From JASHVB01 sp035535035 (GTDB lineage Bacteria; Pseudomonadota; Alphaproteobacteria; Acetobacterales; Acetobacteraceae): a DNA stretch of 64,000 nucleotides. The stretch is taken from positions 1-64,000 of the forward strand of contig DATLQW010000192.1 of assembly GCA_035535035.1 (NCBI GenBank), written 5' to 3'. Numbering within the stretch: the first letter of the stretch is position 1; the number at the start of each line of letters is the position of its first letter. A program made the translations under genes and the position numbers. Below the pieces are notes generated by a model, which saw nothing but the letters and a program-made list of their open reading frames with translations, did no database searches and was not told where the DNA came from. This document shows, piece by piece, positions 43,486 through 51,838 of this stretch.

Positions 43486-45336
43486 ATGCCCTCGCCCATG
43501 CCGCCCTCCCTGCTGCTCCAGGACATCAGCCTGACCTTTGGCAACACCCCGCTGCTGGCCGGCGCGGGGCTGGCGGTCGCGCCCGGCGACCGGGTGTGCC
43601 TGGTCGGCCGCAACGGCTCCGGCAAATCCACCCTGCTGCGCATCGCCGCCGGCCTGATGCCGCCCGATTCCGGCCGCCGCTTCGCCCAGCCAGGCGCCAC
43701 CATCCGCTATCTGCCGCAAGAACCCGACCTGTCCGGCTTCGCCACCACGCTCGCCTATGTCGAGGCCGGCCTGGTCGCAGACGCCGACCGCCACCGCGCG
43801 CGTTACCTGCTGGAGCAACTCGGGCTGACCGGGGAAGAACCCCCCGCCACGCTGTCCGGCGGCGAGGCCCGCCGCGCCGCGCTCGCCCGCGTCCTGGCGC
43901 CTTCCCCCGACATCCTGTTGCTCGATGAGCCGACCAACCACCTGGACCTGCCCGGCATTGAGTGGCTGGAGCAGGAGCTGGCGGGGATGCGCTCCGGCAT
44001 CGTGCTGATCAGCCACGACCGGCGGCTGCTGGAGCGGATCTCGCGCGCCACCGTCTGGCTGGACCGCGGCATTACCCGCGCCCTGGACCGGGGCTTTGCG
44101 GGATTCGAACCCTGGCGCGACGCGGTGCTGGAACAGGAGGAAACGGAGCGGCACAAGCTCGGGCGGAAGATCGTGATGGAGGAGGACTGGCTGCGCTACG
44201 GCGTCACCGCCCGGCGCAAGCGCAACGTGCGGCGGCTGGGGGAGTTGCACGCGCTGCGCAAGCGGCGGCAGGAGCGGCGGGCGGCGCTTGGCACGGTGCG
44301 GCTGGAGATCGCGCGGGGGGAATTGTCCGGCCAGTTGGTGGTGGCCGCCGATGCGGTGACGAAAGCCTATGGCGACCGCGCGATCGTGCGGGATTTTTCC
44401 ACCCGCATCCTGCGTGGCGACCGGGTGGGCATCGTCGGCCCGAACGGCGCCGGCAAGACGACCTTGCTCAACCTGATGACCGGCGCGCTGGCGCCCGATG
44501 CGGGGGACATAAGGCTTGGCACCAACCTCGCCCAGGTGACCCTGGACCAGGGGCGGGAAACCCTGGACCCGGGGCTGACCCTGAGCCGGACGCTGACCGG
44601 CGGCGCCGGAGACACGGTGGAGGTCGGCGGCCAGCGCCGGCACGTGGTCGGCTATATGAAGGACTTCCTGTTCGGCCCGGAGCAAGCGAACACCCCGGTC
44701 GGCGTGCTGTCAGGCGGCGAGCGCGGGCGGCTGACGCTGGCGCGCGCTTTCGCCCGGCCGTCCAACCTGCTGGTGCTGGACGAGCCGACCAACGACCTGG
44801 ACCTGGAAACCCTGGACCTGCTGCAGGAACGCCTTGCCGAGTATGCCGGCACAGTGCTGCTGGTGAGCCACGACCGGGATTTCCTCGATCGCGTGGTGAC
44901 CTCGGTGATCGCCGCGGAGGGCGACGGGCGCTGGATCGAATACGCCGGTGGCTACACCGACATGCTGGCCCAGCGCGGGCCGGCGGCGGTCGCGCCAGAG
45001 GCTGGGGCGGCGAGGCCGCGGCGCCCGGCGACCGCGGTCCGGCCGCGAGTGGGGGAGCGTCCGCGGCGGATGACGTTCAAGGATCGCCACGCGCTGGACA
45101 CGCTGCCGGCGCGGATTGCCGGGTTGCAGGCCGAGATCGCCCGGCTGGGCGCGGTGCTGGCCGATCCCGACCTGTATGCACGTGGTGCGGCCCGGTTCGC
45201 CGCGACGACGCAGGCGCTCGCCGCCGCGCAGGAGGCGCTGGCGTCGGCCGAAGAGCAGTGGCTGACGCTGGAGATGCTGCGCGAGACGTTGGAAGGGGCT
45301 GGGGCTGCCGCCGACGCAACCAATGGCGCGGGATGA
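43486..45336 (+). CDS. ABC-F family ATPase (Uup-like)
   Basis: A soluble protein of about 616 aa with two ABC ATPase domains and no membrane domain. Domain 1: Walker A GRNGSGKST, signature LSGGEARRAALAR, Walker B LLLDEPTNHLDL. The linker is basic and helical (ARRKRNVRRLGELHALRKRR). Domain 2: GPNGAGKTT, LSGGERGRLTLAR, VLDEPTNDLDLET. The C-terminal extension is coiled-coil (LPARIAGLQAEIARLGAVLA), as in Uup, a ribosome- and DNA-associated factor. Two nearby ATGs (43486, 43498) are possible. A decayed copy of its 5' end lies at 42700-42778. Confidence 0.93.
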   Translation: MPSPMPPSLLLQDISLTFGNTPLLAGAGLAVAPGDRVCLVGRNGSGKSTLLRIAAGLMPPDSGRRFAQPGATIRYLPQEPDLSGFATTLAYVEAGLVADADRHRARYLLEQLGLTGEEPPATLSGGEARRAALARVLAPSPDILLLDEPTNHLDLPGIEWLEQELAGMRSGIVLISHDRRLLERISRATVWLDRGITRALDRGFAGFEPWRDAVLEQEETERHKLGRKIVMEEDWLRYGVTARRKRNVRRLGELHALRKRRQERRAALGTVRLEIARGELSGQLVVAADAVTKAYGDRAIVRDFSTRILRGDRVGIVGPNGAGKTTLLNLMTGALAPDAGDIRLGTNLAQVTLDQGRETLDPGLTLSRTLTGGAGDTVEVGGQRRHVVGYMKDFLFGPEQANTPVGVLSGGERGRLTLARAFARPSNLLVLDEPTNDLDLETLDLLQERLAEYAGTVLLVSHDRDFLDRVVTSVIAAEGDGRWIEYAGGYTDMLAQRGPAAVAPEAGAARPRRPATAVRPRVGERPRRMTFKDRHALDTLPARIAGLQAEIARLGAVLADPDLYARGAARFAATTQALAAAQEALASAEEQWLTLEMLRETLEGAGAAADATNGAG

Positions 45337-45398
45337 AGGCGCGCCGCTCCGCGTGACATGCGACGGCGCGCGGAGGGCAAGGTCGTGGTCCCGGGCGG

Positions 45399-45992
45399 TT
45401 ATGCCGGACGGCGGGCCCGCAGCGCGGCGGCCAACGTGCCGTCGTCCAGCACGTCGAGCGATCCGCCCATCGGTACCCCTTGCCCTACCCGTGTTACTGC
45501 CACGCCGAGCGGCTTCAGCCGGTCGGTCAGCCAGTGCGCGGTCGTGGCGCCGTCCACCGTGGCGGGCAGCGCCAGCACCACCTCGGCGACGCCGCCTTCC
45601 CGGATGCGCGCCAGCAGCGGGGCGAGGTTCAGGTCCTCCGGGCCGATCCCGCCCAGCGCCGAAAGGGTGCCGCCCAGCACGTGATAGAGGCCCCGATGCA
45701 CCGAGGCGCGTTCCAGCGCCCACAGGTCGCCGACTCCCTCGACCACGCAGATTACCGAGCCGTCGCGGTGCGGATCGGTGCAGATCGCGCAGGGGTCGCG
45801 GCTGTCCAGGTTGCCGCAGCGCGCACAGGGGCGGACGGCGCGGGCGGCCTCGGCCAGCGCGACGGCCAGAGGCAGCATGCGGGCCTCCGGCTGTTGCAGC
45901 ATCCGCAGGGCGGCACGGCGCGCGCTACGCGGCCCCATGCCGGGCAGCTTCGCCAGCAGGCCGATCAGGGTCTCGATTTCGGGGCCGCCCAT
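45399..45992 (-). CDS. recR: Recombination protein RecR
   Basis: A 197-aa recombinational repair protein acting with RecF/RecO. In order: helix-hairpin-helix LPGMGPRSARRAAL, the four-cysteine zinc finger CARCGNLDSRDPCAICTD, the Toprim domain (VICVVEGVGDLWALERA, with the acidic pair, and HVLGGTLSALGGIGPEDLNL), and the C-terminal Walker-like TDRLKPLGVAVTRVGQGVPM. Length is normal. It is usually encoded after dnaX and the YbaB nucleoid protein, but here it is alone, convergent with the ABC-F gene. Confidence 0.94.
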   Translation of the reverse strand: MGGPEIETLIGLLAKLPGMGPRSARRAALRMLQQPEARMLPLAVALAEAARAVRPCARCGNLDSRDPCAICTDPHRDGSVICVVEGVGDLWALERASVHRGLYHVLGGTLSALGGIGPEDLNLAPLLARIREGGVAEVVLALPATVDGATTAHWLTDRLKPLGVAVTRVGQGVPMGGSLDVLDDGTLAAALRARRPA

Positions 45993-46135
45993 GCGGTGGG
46001 GTCAGTGCGCAGTTATGGCCGGCCCGTCAAGCGGCGGGACGCCTGGCGGAAGCCGGCCCCAGCCGACTGGGTTTCGTGTCGCCTGGGTTTCGTTGACAAG
46101 GCCGGGGTTTGGCAATACAGCCCAGCGCCCGGTTC

Positions 46136-46221
46136 GGAGGGGTGCCCGAGTGGCTAAAGGGGACGGACTGTAAATCCGTTGGCTAACGCCTACGTTGGTT
46201 CAAATCCAACCCCCTCCACCA
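46136..46221 (+). tRNA. tRNA-Tyr (GTA)
   Basis: The acceptor stem GGAGGGG pairs with CCCCTCC. The anticodon loop CTGTAAA carries GTA, between ACGGA and TCCGT. A long variable arm marks a class II tRNA, and TTCAAATC forms the T loop. An encoded CCA follows the discriminator A. Reading it on the minus strand gives the familiar false peptide GVGFEPT. Confidence 0.97.
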
Positions 46222-46428
46222 GTCGGCCCGCCCCGGAAGCCGCGTTGCACCATAGCATATTAACAACGAACATTGGTCCGAACATCATCCGGTAGATCAG
46301 CGAAGGGCAGACAGCGTCGTTGAGCGTCTTGCCGGCATTGTTGCCGATCAGCCGGGCGCAACCCAACGCCAGGGCGCCGGGATGTGGGTTCTGGCGACGC
46401 GAGCCCGAAACCCAGTCAGGCAGCGCCA

Positions 46429-46995
46429 TCAATCCCGGAACGGATCGAACTCTCCCTCGCCCGCCATCGCCACGGCGAACGGCCGCAGCGTGTGCAGCAG
46501 CTTCACCGACGCGGCGTGATGCGCCAGCACGTCCGGCAAGCGCCGGTAGGCCATCGGGCTTTCGTCCAGATCGACGCCGAGCAGCAGCACGCCGCGCTGT
46601 TGCAGCCAGGCGTCCATCTGCGCCTTGGTAAAGCGGCGCTTCGCCTCCTTCCGGCCGAACAGACGGCCCGCGCCGTGGATCGTCGGGTAGAGCGACGCGC
46701 GCGCCTGCGGGCCGTCCACGCCTTCCAGGATCACCGCGTCGTCGCCCATCGACCCGCCGACGAAGCCGCGCTGGCCAGGGAAGGCCGGCGTCGCGCCCTT
46801 GCGCACCACCCAGAGGTCGCGTCCGTCATGGGTCTCGCGCCAGGCGTAGTTGTGGTGGTTGTGCACCATGTCGGTCACGCCGCCGCCGATGATCTGGCGC
46901 ACGCGCTCGATCACCCATTCGCGGCCGGCATAGGAGTAGCGGCCGGCGAGCTGCATGGCGGCGATGTAACGGCGGCCGATCTCGCTGTCCTCGTC
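46429..46995 (-). pseudogene. rtcB: RtcB RNA ligase, 5'-truncated
   Basis: The last ~190 residues of RtcB are intact: VDEDSEIGRRYIAAMQLAGR, DMVHNHHNYAWRETHDGRDL, VVRKGATPAFPGQRGFVGGS, IHGAGRLFGRKEAKRRF with the guanylylated His, and DESPMAYRRLPDVLA to the normal C-terminus. RtcB is normally about 400-480 aa. The N-terminal half with the metal-binding Cys and His ligands is missing; upstream codons are unrelated. The remnant cannot ligate RNA. It lies just downstream of tRNA-Tyr, on the opposite strand. Confidence 0.85.
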
Positions 46996-47188
46996 CACCA
47001 CGGCCGGCGGCACGGCCCTTCGCCGCACACATGGCGGGCCAGCAGTGGTTGCCGCACCGGGTGCGACCGGAGCGGTTTCACCTGGACCGGAATTGGTATG
47101 GTCCGGTCGCGGCTTGGTTGACGGCCCGTGACGTCTCATCGGCGTCTCGTAGTCCAGCATCTCTCTCGTTGGCGTCGTCTGCGAGACG

Positions 47189-47380
47189 GTGATGCATTGG
47201 GCGGGACAGCTACAGGAAGAATTCGCGGCGCGGATTCAGCCACCGATCGGAATGCTGCGGGATCGGGAACAGGGCAGAGCGGAACCCGATCAACCGACGC
47301 GCGCGTATCTCAAGGTCATCGCTGCCGATGCGCAGGCTGTGCGGCGGGCGCTGGCGGCGGCACCTGCACAGCCGGGCTGA
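47189..47380 (+). pseudogene. HTH antitoxin (NadS/HigA-like) remnant
   Basis: The frame reads LQEEFAARIQPPIGMLRDRE, QGRAEPDQPTRAYLKVIAAD and AQAVRRALAAAPAQPG. This closely follows the Xre-type antitoxin pattern SQxEFAxRFxIPxGTLRxWEQGRxxPDxPARAYLxVIAxxPxAVxRAL. The N-terminal toxin-interacting segment is missing and key helix residues have drifted. It lies beside a VapC tail; no toxin partner is present. Confidence 0.6.
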
Positions 47381-47402
47381 CTTCCTGCGCCCTGGGGCGC
47401 AG

Positions 47403-47495
47403 GTGGCGGCAAGGCAAGGCGCCACGATCCGCACGCTGGACAAGCACCTCGCCGCGGGCGCGACCGCGCTGGGGGTGAGCGGCGACCTGGTGTGA
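47403..47495 (+). pseudogene. VapC-type PIN toxin C-terminal scrap
   Basis: The frame gives ARQGATIRTLDKHLAAGATA, then LGVSGDLV and a stop. It matches the last strand and helix of VapC toxins (GATLWTRDKRLAAAAARLGV). The rest of the PIN domain is absent. Confidence 0.5.
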
Positions 47496-47660
47496 TTTTC
47501 TGCCCCCACGCCGAGGATCGATGCTGTCTTGCGCAAGGCACGGCGCAATGAGGCAGGTCTGTGGACAGTGTCTGCGGACCGCGCCCGCGCCCCATGTTGC
47601 CAGCAGCGTCGAGGAGCCTACCATGCGGTCGGCAAAAACTGCTCCGCGGGAGGACACCGG

Positions 47661-48851
47661 ATGATCACGAAATTCGACAGCCTGTATGCCGGCCATGTCG
47701 ATATGGCCAATGTCGGCTACGGCGGCACGCCGATCAACGACCGGCGCTATTCCAACGCGCACCTGGCGACCGCGCTGGACAAGGCGCAGTCGATGGCGGT
47801 GCTGATGGACCGGCTGGGCTACAACGCGTTCTGGATGGCGGAGCACCATTTCCAGCGTGAAGGCACCGAGTGCATTCCCAACGTGCTGATGATGGCGCTG
47901 CATCTCACGCATGTGACGCAGCGCCTGAAGATCGGCTGCGGCTTCAACATCGCGCCGATGTGGCATCCGCTGCGGCTCGCGGAAGACTATGCCATGGCGG
48001 ATATCCTCAGCGGCGGGCGGGTGATTTTCGGACTCGGGCGCGGCTACCACACGCGCGAGGTGGAGACCTTCGGCTCGCCGCTGATCGACCAGGCGGCGAA
48101 CCGCGAGCTGTTCGAGGAGCAGGTGGACATCGTGTTCAAGGCGTTCAACGAGGAACAGTTCTCGCATCGGGGGAAACATTACACGCTGCCCCCCGAGGTG
48201 CCGTATCGCGGCTACACGCTGAAGGAACTCACGCTGGTGCCGCGGCCGCTGCGGCTGCCGGTGGAGACCTGGCAGCCGATCCAGGGCGGCACCGGCCGCG
48301 CCATGGAGTTCATGGCCAAGCACGGCATCCAGGGCATGGTCGGCGGCGGCTCGGCCGAGGGCGGCGCGATGCACCAGGTGGTGCTGGGCTGGCAGGAGGC
48401 GCATGCGCGGCAGGGCAAGCACATCGAGCCGGGCGAGCGGCTGTGCTTCGGCTTCCATTTCTACATGGCCGACAGCCAAGAGCAGGGGATGCGCGACGCG
48501 GCGAAGTATTACGAGGAGAACATGAAGATGTTCGGCGAGCTGCGGCTGGTGCGGGCGATGACGGAGGAGCAGATCGAGATCATGCGCGATCCGCAGCGGG
48601 CGCCCGGGGCAAAACTGCCGCGCATCGAGGATGCGGTGAATGCCGGCGGGTTCCTGTGCGGCTCGCCGCAGCAGATCATCGATCATCTGAAGGCGCTGGA
48701 GGAGAAGTATCCGGCGCTGGATCGGGTGTCGGTCAGCCTGTCGGTGGGCGTTCCGAAATCGGTGGCAATGGAACAGTTGCAGCGATTCGGCGAGGAAGTG
48801 ATGCCGGCGTTCCAGAAGGCGCGCGTGGCGGAGCCGGTGCCCGCGCAATAA
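47661..48851 (+). CDS. LLM-class flavin-dependent monooxygenase
   Basis: A 396-aa luciferase-like (beta/alpha) barrel enzyme that oxidises substrates with reduced FMN. Features: MAEHHFQREGTECIPNVLMM near residue 55, RLKIGCGFNIAPMWHPLRLA, EDYAMADILSGGRVIFGLGR, then FLCGSPQQIIDHLKALEEKY. The substrate is unknown. GGGAGGACACC precedes the ATG. The M20 amidohydrolase follows on the same strand after a hairpin. Confidence 0.9.
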   Translation: MITKFDSLYAGHVDMANVGYGGTPINDRRYSNAHLATALDKAQSMAVLMDRLGYNAFWMAEHHFQREGTECIPNVLMMALHLTHVTQRLKIGCGFNIAPMWHPLRLAEDYAMADILSGGRVIFGLGRGYHTREVETFGSPLIDQAANRELFEEQVDIVFKAFNEEQFSHRGKHYTLPPEVPYRGYTLKELTLVPRPLRLPVETWQPIQGGTGRAMEFMAKHGIQGMVGGGSAEGGAMHQVVLGWQEAHARQGKHIEPGERLCFGFHFYMADSQEQGMRDAAKYYEENMKMFGELRLVRAMTEEQIEIMRDPQRAPGAKLPRIEDAVNAGGFLCGSPQQIIDHLKALEEKYPALDRVSVSLSVGVPKSVAMEQLQRFGEEVMPAFQKARVAEPVPAQ

Positions 48852-48863
48852 GGGCCTGATGCT

Positions 48864-48895
48864 TGCCCTCCCGCGGGCGGCGCGCGGGAGAGGGC
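48864..48895. repeat. Intergenic hairpin between LLM and M20 genes
   Basis: GCCCTCCCGCG and CGCGGGAGAGGGC pair with one bulged A around a 5-nt loop. It resembles dispersed CCCTCCC-GGGAGAGGG palindromes of GC-rich bacteria. It may attenuate transcription between the two genes. Confidence 0.5.
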
Positions 48896-48976
48896 AGGGT
48901 AAGCGGCCTGCCGGACGGGCGGGTTGTCCACATGGGCGGCTTGCCAATCTCGGCGCTTTCCCGCTACGGGATTGCG

Positions 48977-50122
48977 ATGGACCAGTCCCTTGCCGACACG
49001 TTGACCGCCTGGCGGCGTCATCTGCACGCCCATCCGGGACTGACGCTGCACGAACAGGAGACGGCGGCGTTCGTTTGCGCGCGGCTTGCCGAACTCGGCA
49101 TTTCGTGCGTCGCCGGCATCGGCGGGCATGGCGTGGTGGCGACGCTGAACCGCGGCCAGTCCAACCGCAGCGTCGGCTTGCGTGCCGACATGGACGCGCT
49201 GCCGATCACCGAGACGTCCGGCGTGCCGCACGCCTCGACCAATCCCGGCGTGATGCACGCCTGCGGTCACGACGGCCACACCACCTCGCTGCTCGGGGCG
49301 GCGGCGCTGCTGGTGCGCGATCCGTCCTGGGACGGCACGATTCAGTTGGTGTTCCAGCCGGCGGAGGAGGGCGGCGGCGGCGCGCGCAGCATGATCGCCG
49401 ACGGGCTGTTCGAGCGGTTTCCGATGGAGCGCATCTTCGGTTACCACAACTGGCCCGGCCTGGATGCCGGGACGGTGGCGGTGCATGACGCGGCGGTGAT
49501 GGCGTCCGGCGGGCGGCTGGAGTTCCGCGTGAAGGGCCACTCGGGGCACGCCGCGCAGCCGCATCTGACGCGCGATCCGATGGTTGCGTCGGCGCATCTG
49601 CTGCTGGCGTTGCAGACGATCGTTTCGCGCAACGTCGATCCGCTGGATTCCGTGGTGATCACGGTGGCGACGATGGAGGCCGGCAGCGCGGCTAACCAAA
49701 TTCCGGGCGAGGCGGTGATGCGCGGCACGATGCGCACGCTGCGAACCGCCGTGTGCGACCAGGTCGAGGAGGCCATACGCCGCGTTGCCGCGGGCGTGGG
49801 GCAGAGCTGCGACGTGGCGATCGACGTGACATTCCGCCGCGGCAATCCGGTAACCCAGAACTCGCCGGCCGAACGCGACCTGGCCGCGGAGGCGGTGACC
49901 GCGGCCGGGTTGCCGTTGCGGCGGCACATGCAGCCGGCGATGACTGGCGAGGATTTCGCCTGGTACCTGCAGGAGCGGCCGGGGGCTTTCGTGTGGATCG
50001 GCAACGGCTCGGCGGAGGGCGGCTGCGGTCTCCACAATTCCAATTACGATTTCAATGACGCGATCCTGCCGGCCGCGGCCGGATACCTGGCGAGCGTGGC
50101 GAAGCGGGCGCTGGGAGGCTGA
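48977..50122 (+). CDS. M20-family amidohydrolase (hippurate hydrolase-like)
   Basis: A 381-aa zinc- or manganese-dependent amidase cleaving N-acyl amino acids. Motifs: WRRHLHAHPGLTLHEQETAA at the start, RADMDALPITE, metal ligands in GVMHACGHDGHTTSLLGAA, QPAEEGGGGARSM with the catalytic Glu, GYHNWPGLDAG, a lid/dimerisation domain (FRVKGHSGHAAQPH), and a C-terminal AMTGEDFAWYLQERPG. An upstream ATG at 48932 is possible, but this one gives the usual family N-terminus. Confidence 0.92.
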   Translation: MDQSLADTLTAWRRHLHAHPGLTLHEQETAAFVCARLAELGISCVAGIGGHGVVATLNRGQSNRSVGLRADMDALPITETSGVPHASTNPGVMHACGHDGHTTSLLGAAALLVRDPSWDGTIQLVFQPAEEGGGGARSMIADGLFERFPMERIFGYHNWPGLDAGTVAVHDAAVMASGGRLEFRVKGHSGHAAQPHLTRDPMVASAHLLLALQTIVSRNVDPLDSVVITVATMEAGSAANQIPGEAVMRGTMRTLRTAVCDQVEEAIRRVAAGVGQSCDVAIDVTFRRGNPVTQNSPAERDLAAEAVTAAGLPLRRHMQPAMTGEDFAWYLQERPGAFVWIGNGSAEGGCGLHNSNYDFNDAILPAAAGYLASVAKRALGG

Positions 50123-50423
50123 TTCCCTCGCCCGCGGGGCGCGAGCGCGAGCGACGCCGCACCGCGCCGCCGCGTCACGATCTTGTCGTCGTTGCAACCT
50201 GTCTCCGCCAGCATCGCATCGGTGTGCGCCCCGGGTTGCGGAGGGGCGGAAATCCAGCCGGCCATCGGTTTGCAAGGCATGGCGCCGTCGGACCTGGACT
50301 GGCGATAAGATATGCGATATACGCAGGTCTGTAGCCCTGTTTTTGCACTGCCGATTGCGCATGACAGGGATACACTTTCTGCAAGTCCCCTAACGGGACG
50401 TTAGCAACAGGGAGAAACGAATA
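50123..50423. other. Intergenic stretch, presumed MFS promoter
   Basis: About 300 bp with no coding frame of merit. The right end carries the ribosome-binding site GGGAGAAACG for the MFS gene. TATGCGATATA near 50311 is a locally AT-rich segment; no clear -35/-10 pair was assigned. Confidence 0.4.
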
Positions 50424-51719
50424 ATGTCGGCACAAACGGCAACGGGTCCGATCGTGCCTTGGTGGCGCGAGCCGACGCGTGACCAGTGGCAGGCGTGGAT
50501 CGCAGCGTGGCTGGGCTGGACGCTGGATGCCTTCGACTTCACCATCTTCTTGCTGATCATGCTGCCAATCTCGCGGGAGTTCCATGTCCCGTTGACCGCG
50601 GTCGCGATCGTCTTCACGCTCACGTTCTGGATGCGTTTCGTGGGGGCCGTCGCTGCCGGATGGCTTGCCGACCGGATCGGCCGCAAGACACCCCTGATGA
50701 TCTCGATTGCGTGGTTCTCGGCGTGCAACCTGATCGCCGGGTTCTCCCCGACCTTCCTGTTCCTCGCGTTTTTCCGGACATTGCTCGGAATCGGAATGGG
50801 TGCGGAATGGCCTGTCGGGGCGGCGCTCGCCATGGAAACCTGGCCGCAGAGGTCTCGCGGTTTCATGGCCGGCGTGCTGCAGGGCTCATGGGGCCTTGGC
50901 GGACTGATGTCGGCCGGGGCGTACGGATTGTTCTACAACTCCATCGGCTGGCGGGGCCTGTTGATGCTGGGTGTGTTGCCGGCTTTGGCCATCATCTATG
51001 TCCGGAAATATGTCAAGGAACCGCCGATCTGGCTCGAAAATCGCCGCCAGCAACGCTTGTTGAAGAAGGAAGTCCGGGCACCGCTGCTGCGCATGTTCAG
51101 GCGCGATATGATCGGCAACACGCTGCTGGCCTGCTGGTGGATGGCGAGCGGGTTCATTGTCGCCTACTCCATCGGTGCGCTGTTCGCCACGCATCTGGAA
51201 AGGGATCTCGGACTGAGCCCCGGCCTCGTGGCGCTGCCGATCATGCTGCAGAGCCTGGTGTTCTTCTTCGCGGCCTGTGCCTGGGGCCGGTTCTCGGATC
51301 GGTTCGGCCGCCGCTGGGCCATGATTCTCCCGGCCATCGTGGCGATGCCGCTTGCCCCGCTGTACCTTCTGACGCATGACTATACGGTCATCGTAATCTT
51401 CTTCGCGCTTCAAGGTGCCTTCGGCGCGGGCGGAATGTATGGGCAGAACGCGAGCTATCTGGCGGAACGGTTTCCAACCGAAACCAGAGCCACCGCCAGC
51501 GGGTTTTGCTACCATCAAGGGGCAATCTTCGGCGGCCTGGCTGGGCCTGTCATCACCTACCTTGCGGCTACCTGGGGCACCGGCCTGGCCATTCCGATGC
51601 TGGTCGGAACGCTGGCCGGTTGCATCAGCTTCATCCTGGCACTGCTTGTCAGCCCGGAAACCCGTGGCAGATCCATGGAAAGCGACCTTGCCATGGTTCC
51701 GGCCGTCGGCTCGAACTAA
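50424..51719 (+). CDS. MFS transporter, aromatic acid/sialate:H+ symporter-like
   Basis: A 431-aa 12-helix transporter. It has WLGWTLDAFDFTIFLLIM in helix 1 with the DxxD-like motif of the AAHS and NanT families, GWLADRIGRKTP as the loop 2-3 MFS signature, GMGAEWPVGAALAMETWPQR, and the repeat signature GRFSDRFGRRW in the second half. Members import small organic acids with protons; the cargo is unknown. The neighbouring LLM, M20 and GrdB-like genes suggest a catabolic locus. It is followed by a strong hairpin. Confidence 0.9.
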   Translation: MSAQTATGPIVPWWREPTRDQWQAWIAAWLGWTLDAFDFTIFLLIMLPISREFHVPLTAVAIVFTLTFWMRFVGAVAAGWLADRIGRKTPLMISIAWFSACNLIAGFSPTFLFLAFFRTLLGIGMGAEWPVGAALAMETWPQRSRGFMAGVLQGSWGLGGLMSAGAYGLFYNSIGWRGLLMLGVLPALAIIYVRKYVKEPPIWLENRRQQRLLKKEVRAPLLRMFRRDMIGNTLLACWWMASGFIVAYSIGALFATHLERDLGLSPGLVALPIMLQSLVFFFAACAWGRFSDRFGRRWAMILPAIVAMPLAPLYLLTHDYTVIVIFFALQGAFGAGGMYGQNASYLAERFPTETRATASGFCYHQGAIFGGLAGPVITYLAATWGTGLAIPMLVGTLAGCISFILALLVSPETRGRSMESDLAMVPAVGSN

Positions 51720-51729
51720 CTAATCGGTC

Positions 51730-51760
51730 AGCCGCGCCCGACCCGAATCCGGGCGCGGCT
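51730..51760 (+). terminator. Hairpin terminator after the MFS gene
   Basis: AGCCGCGCCCG and CGGGCGCGGCT form a perfect 11-bp stem with a 9-nt loop, starting 10 bp after the stop. Only TTGATC follows instead of a long T-run, but the stem is very stable. Confidence 0.65.
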
Positions 51761-51838
51761 TGATCGACAATGCGATGGATTGTCCTTTGTTGACGTGCGT
51801 GCGCCGGAACCGCGTGGACGACACGGCGACAGCGGCGA

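Noticed and set aside
46190..46432. Minus-strand reading frame ending in GVGFEPT
   Set aside because: It runs through tRNA-Tyr; GVGFEPT is the well-known false translation of that tRNA's complement.
46996..47160. Reading RtcB as complete with a novel N-terminus
   Set aside because: The 55 upstream codons are unrelated low-complexity sequence and the metal-binding half of RtcB is missing, so it is a truncation.
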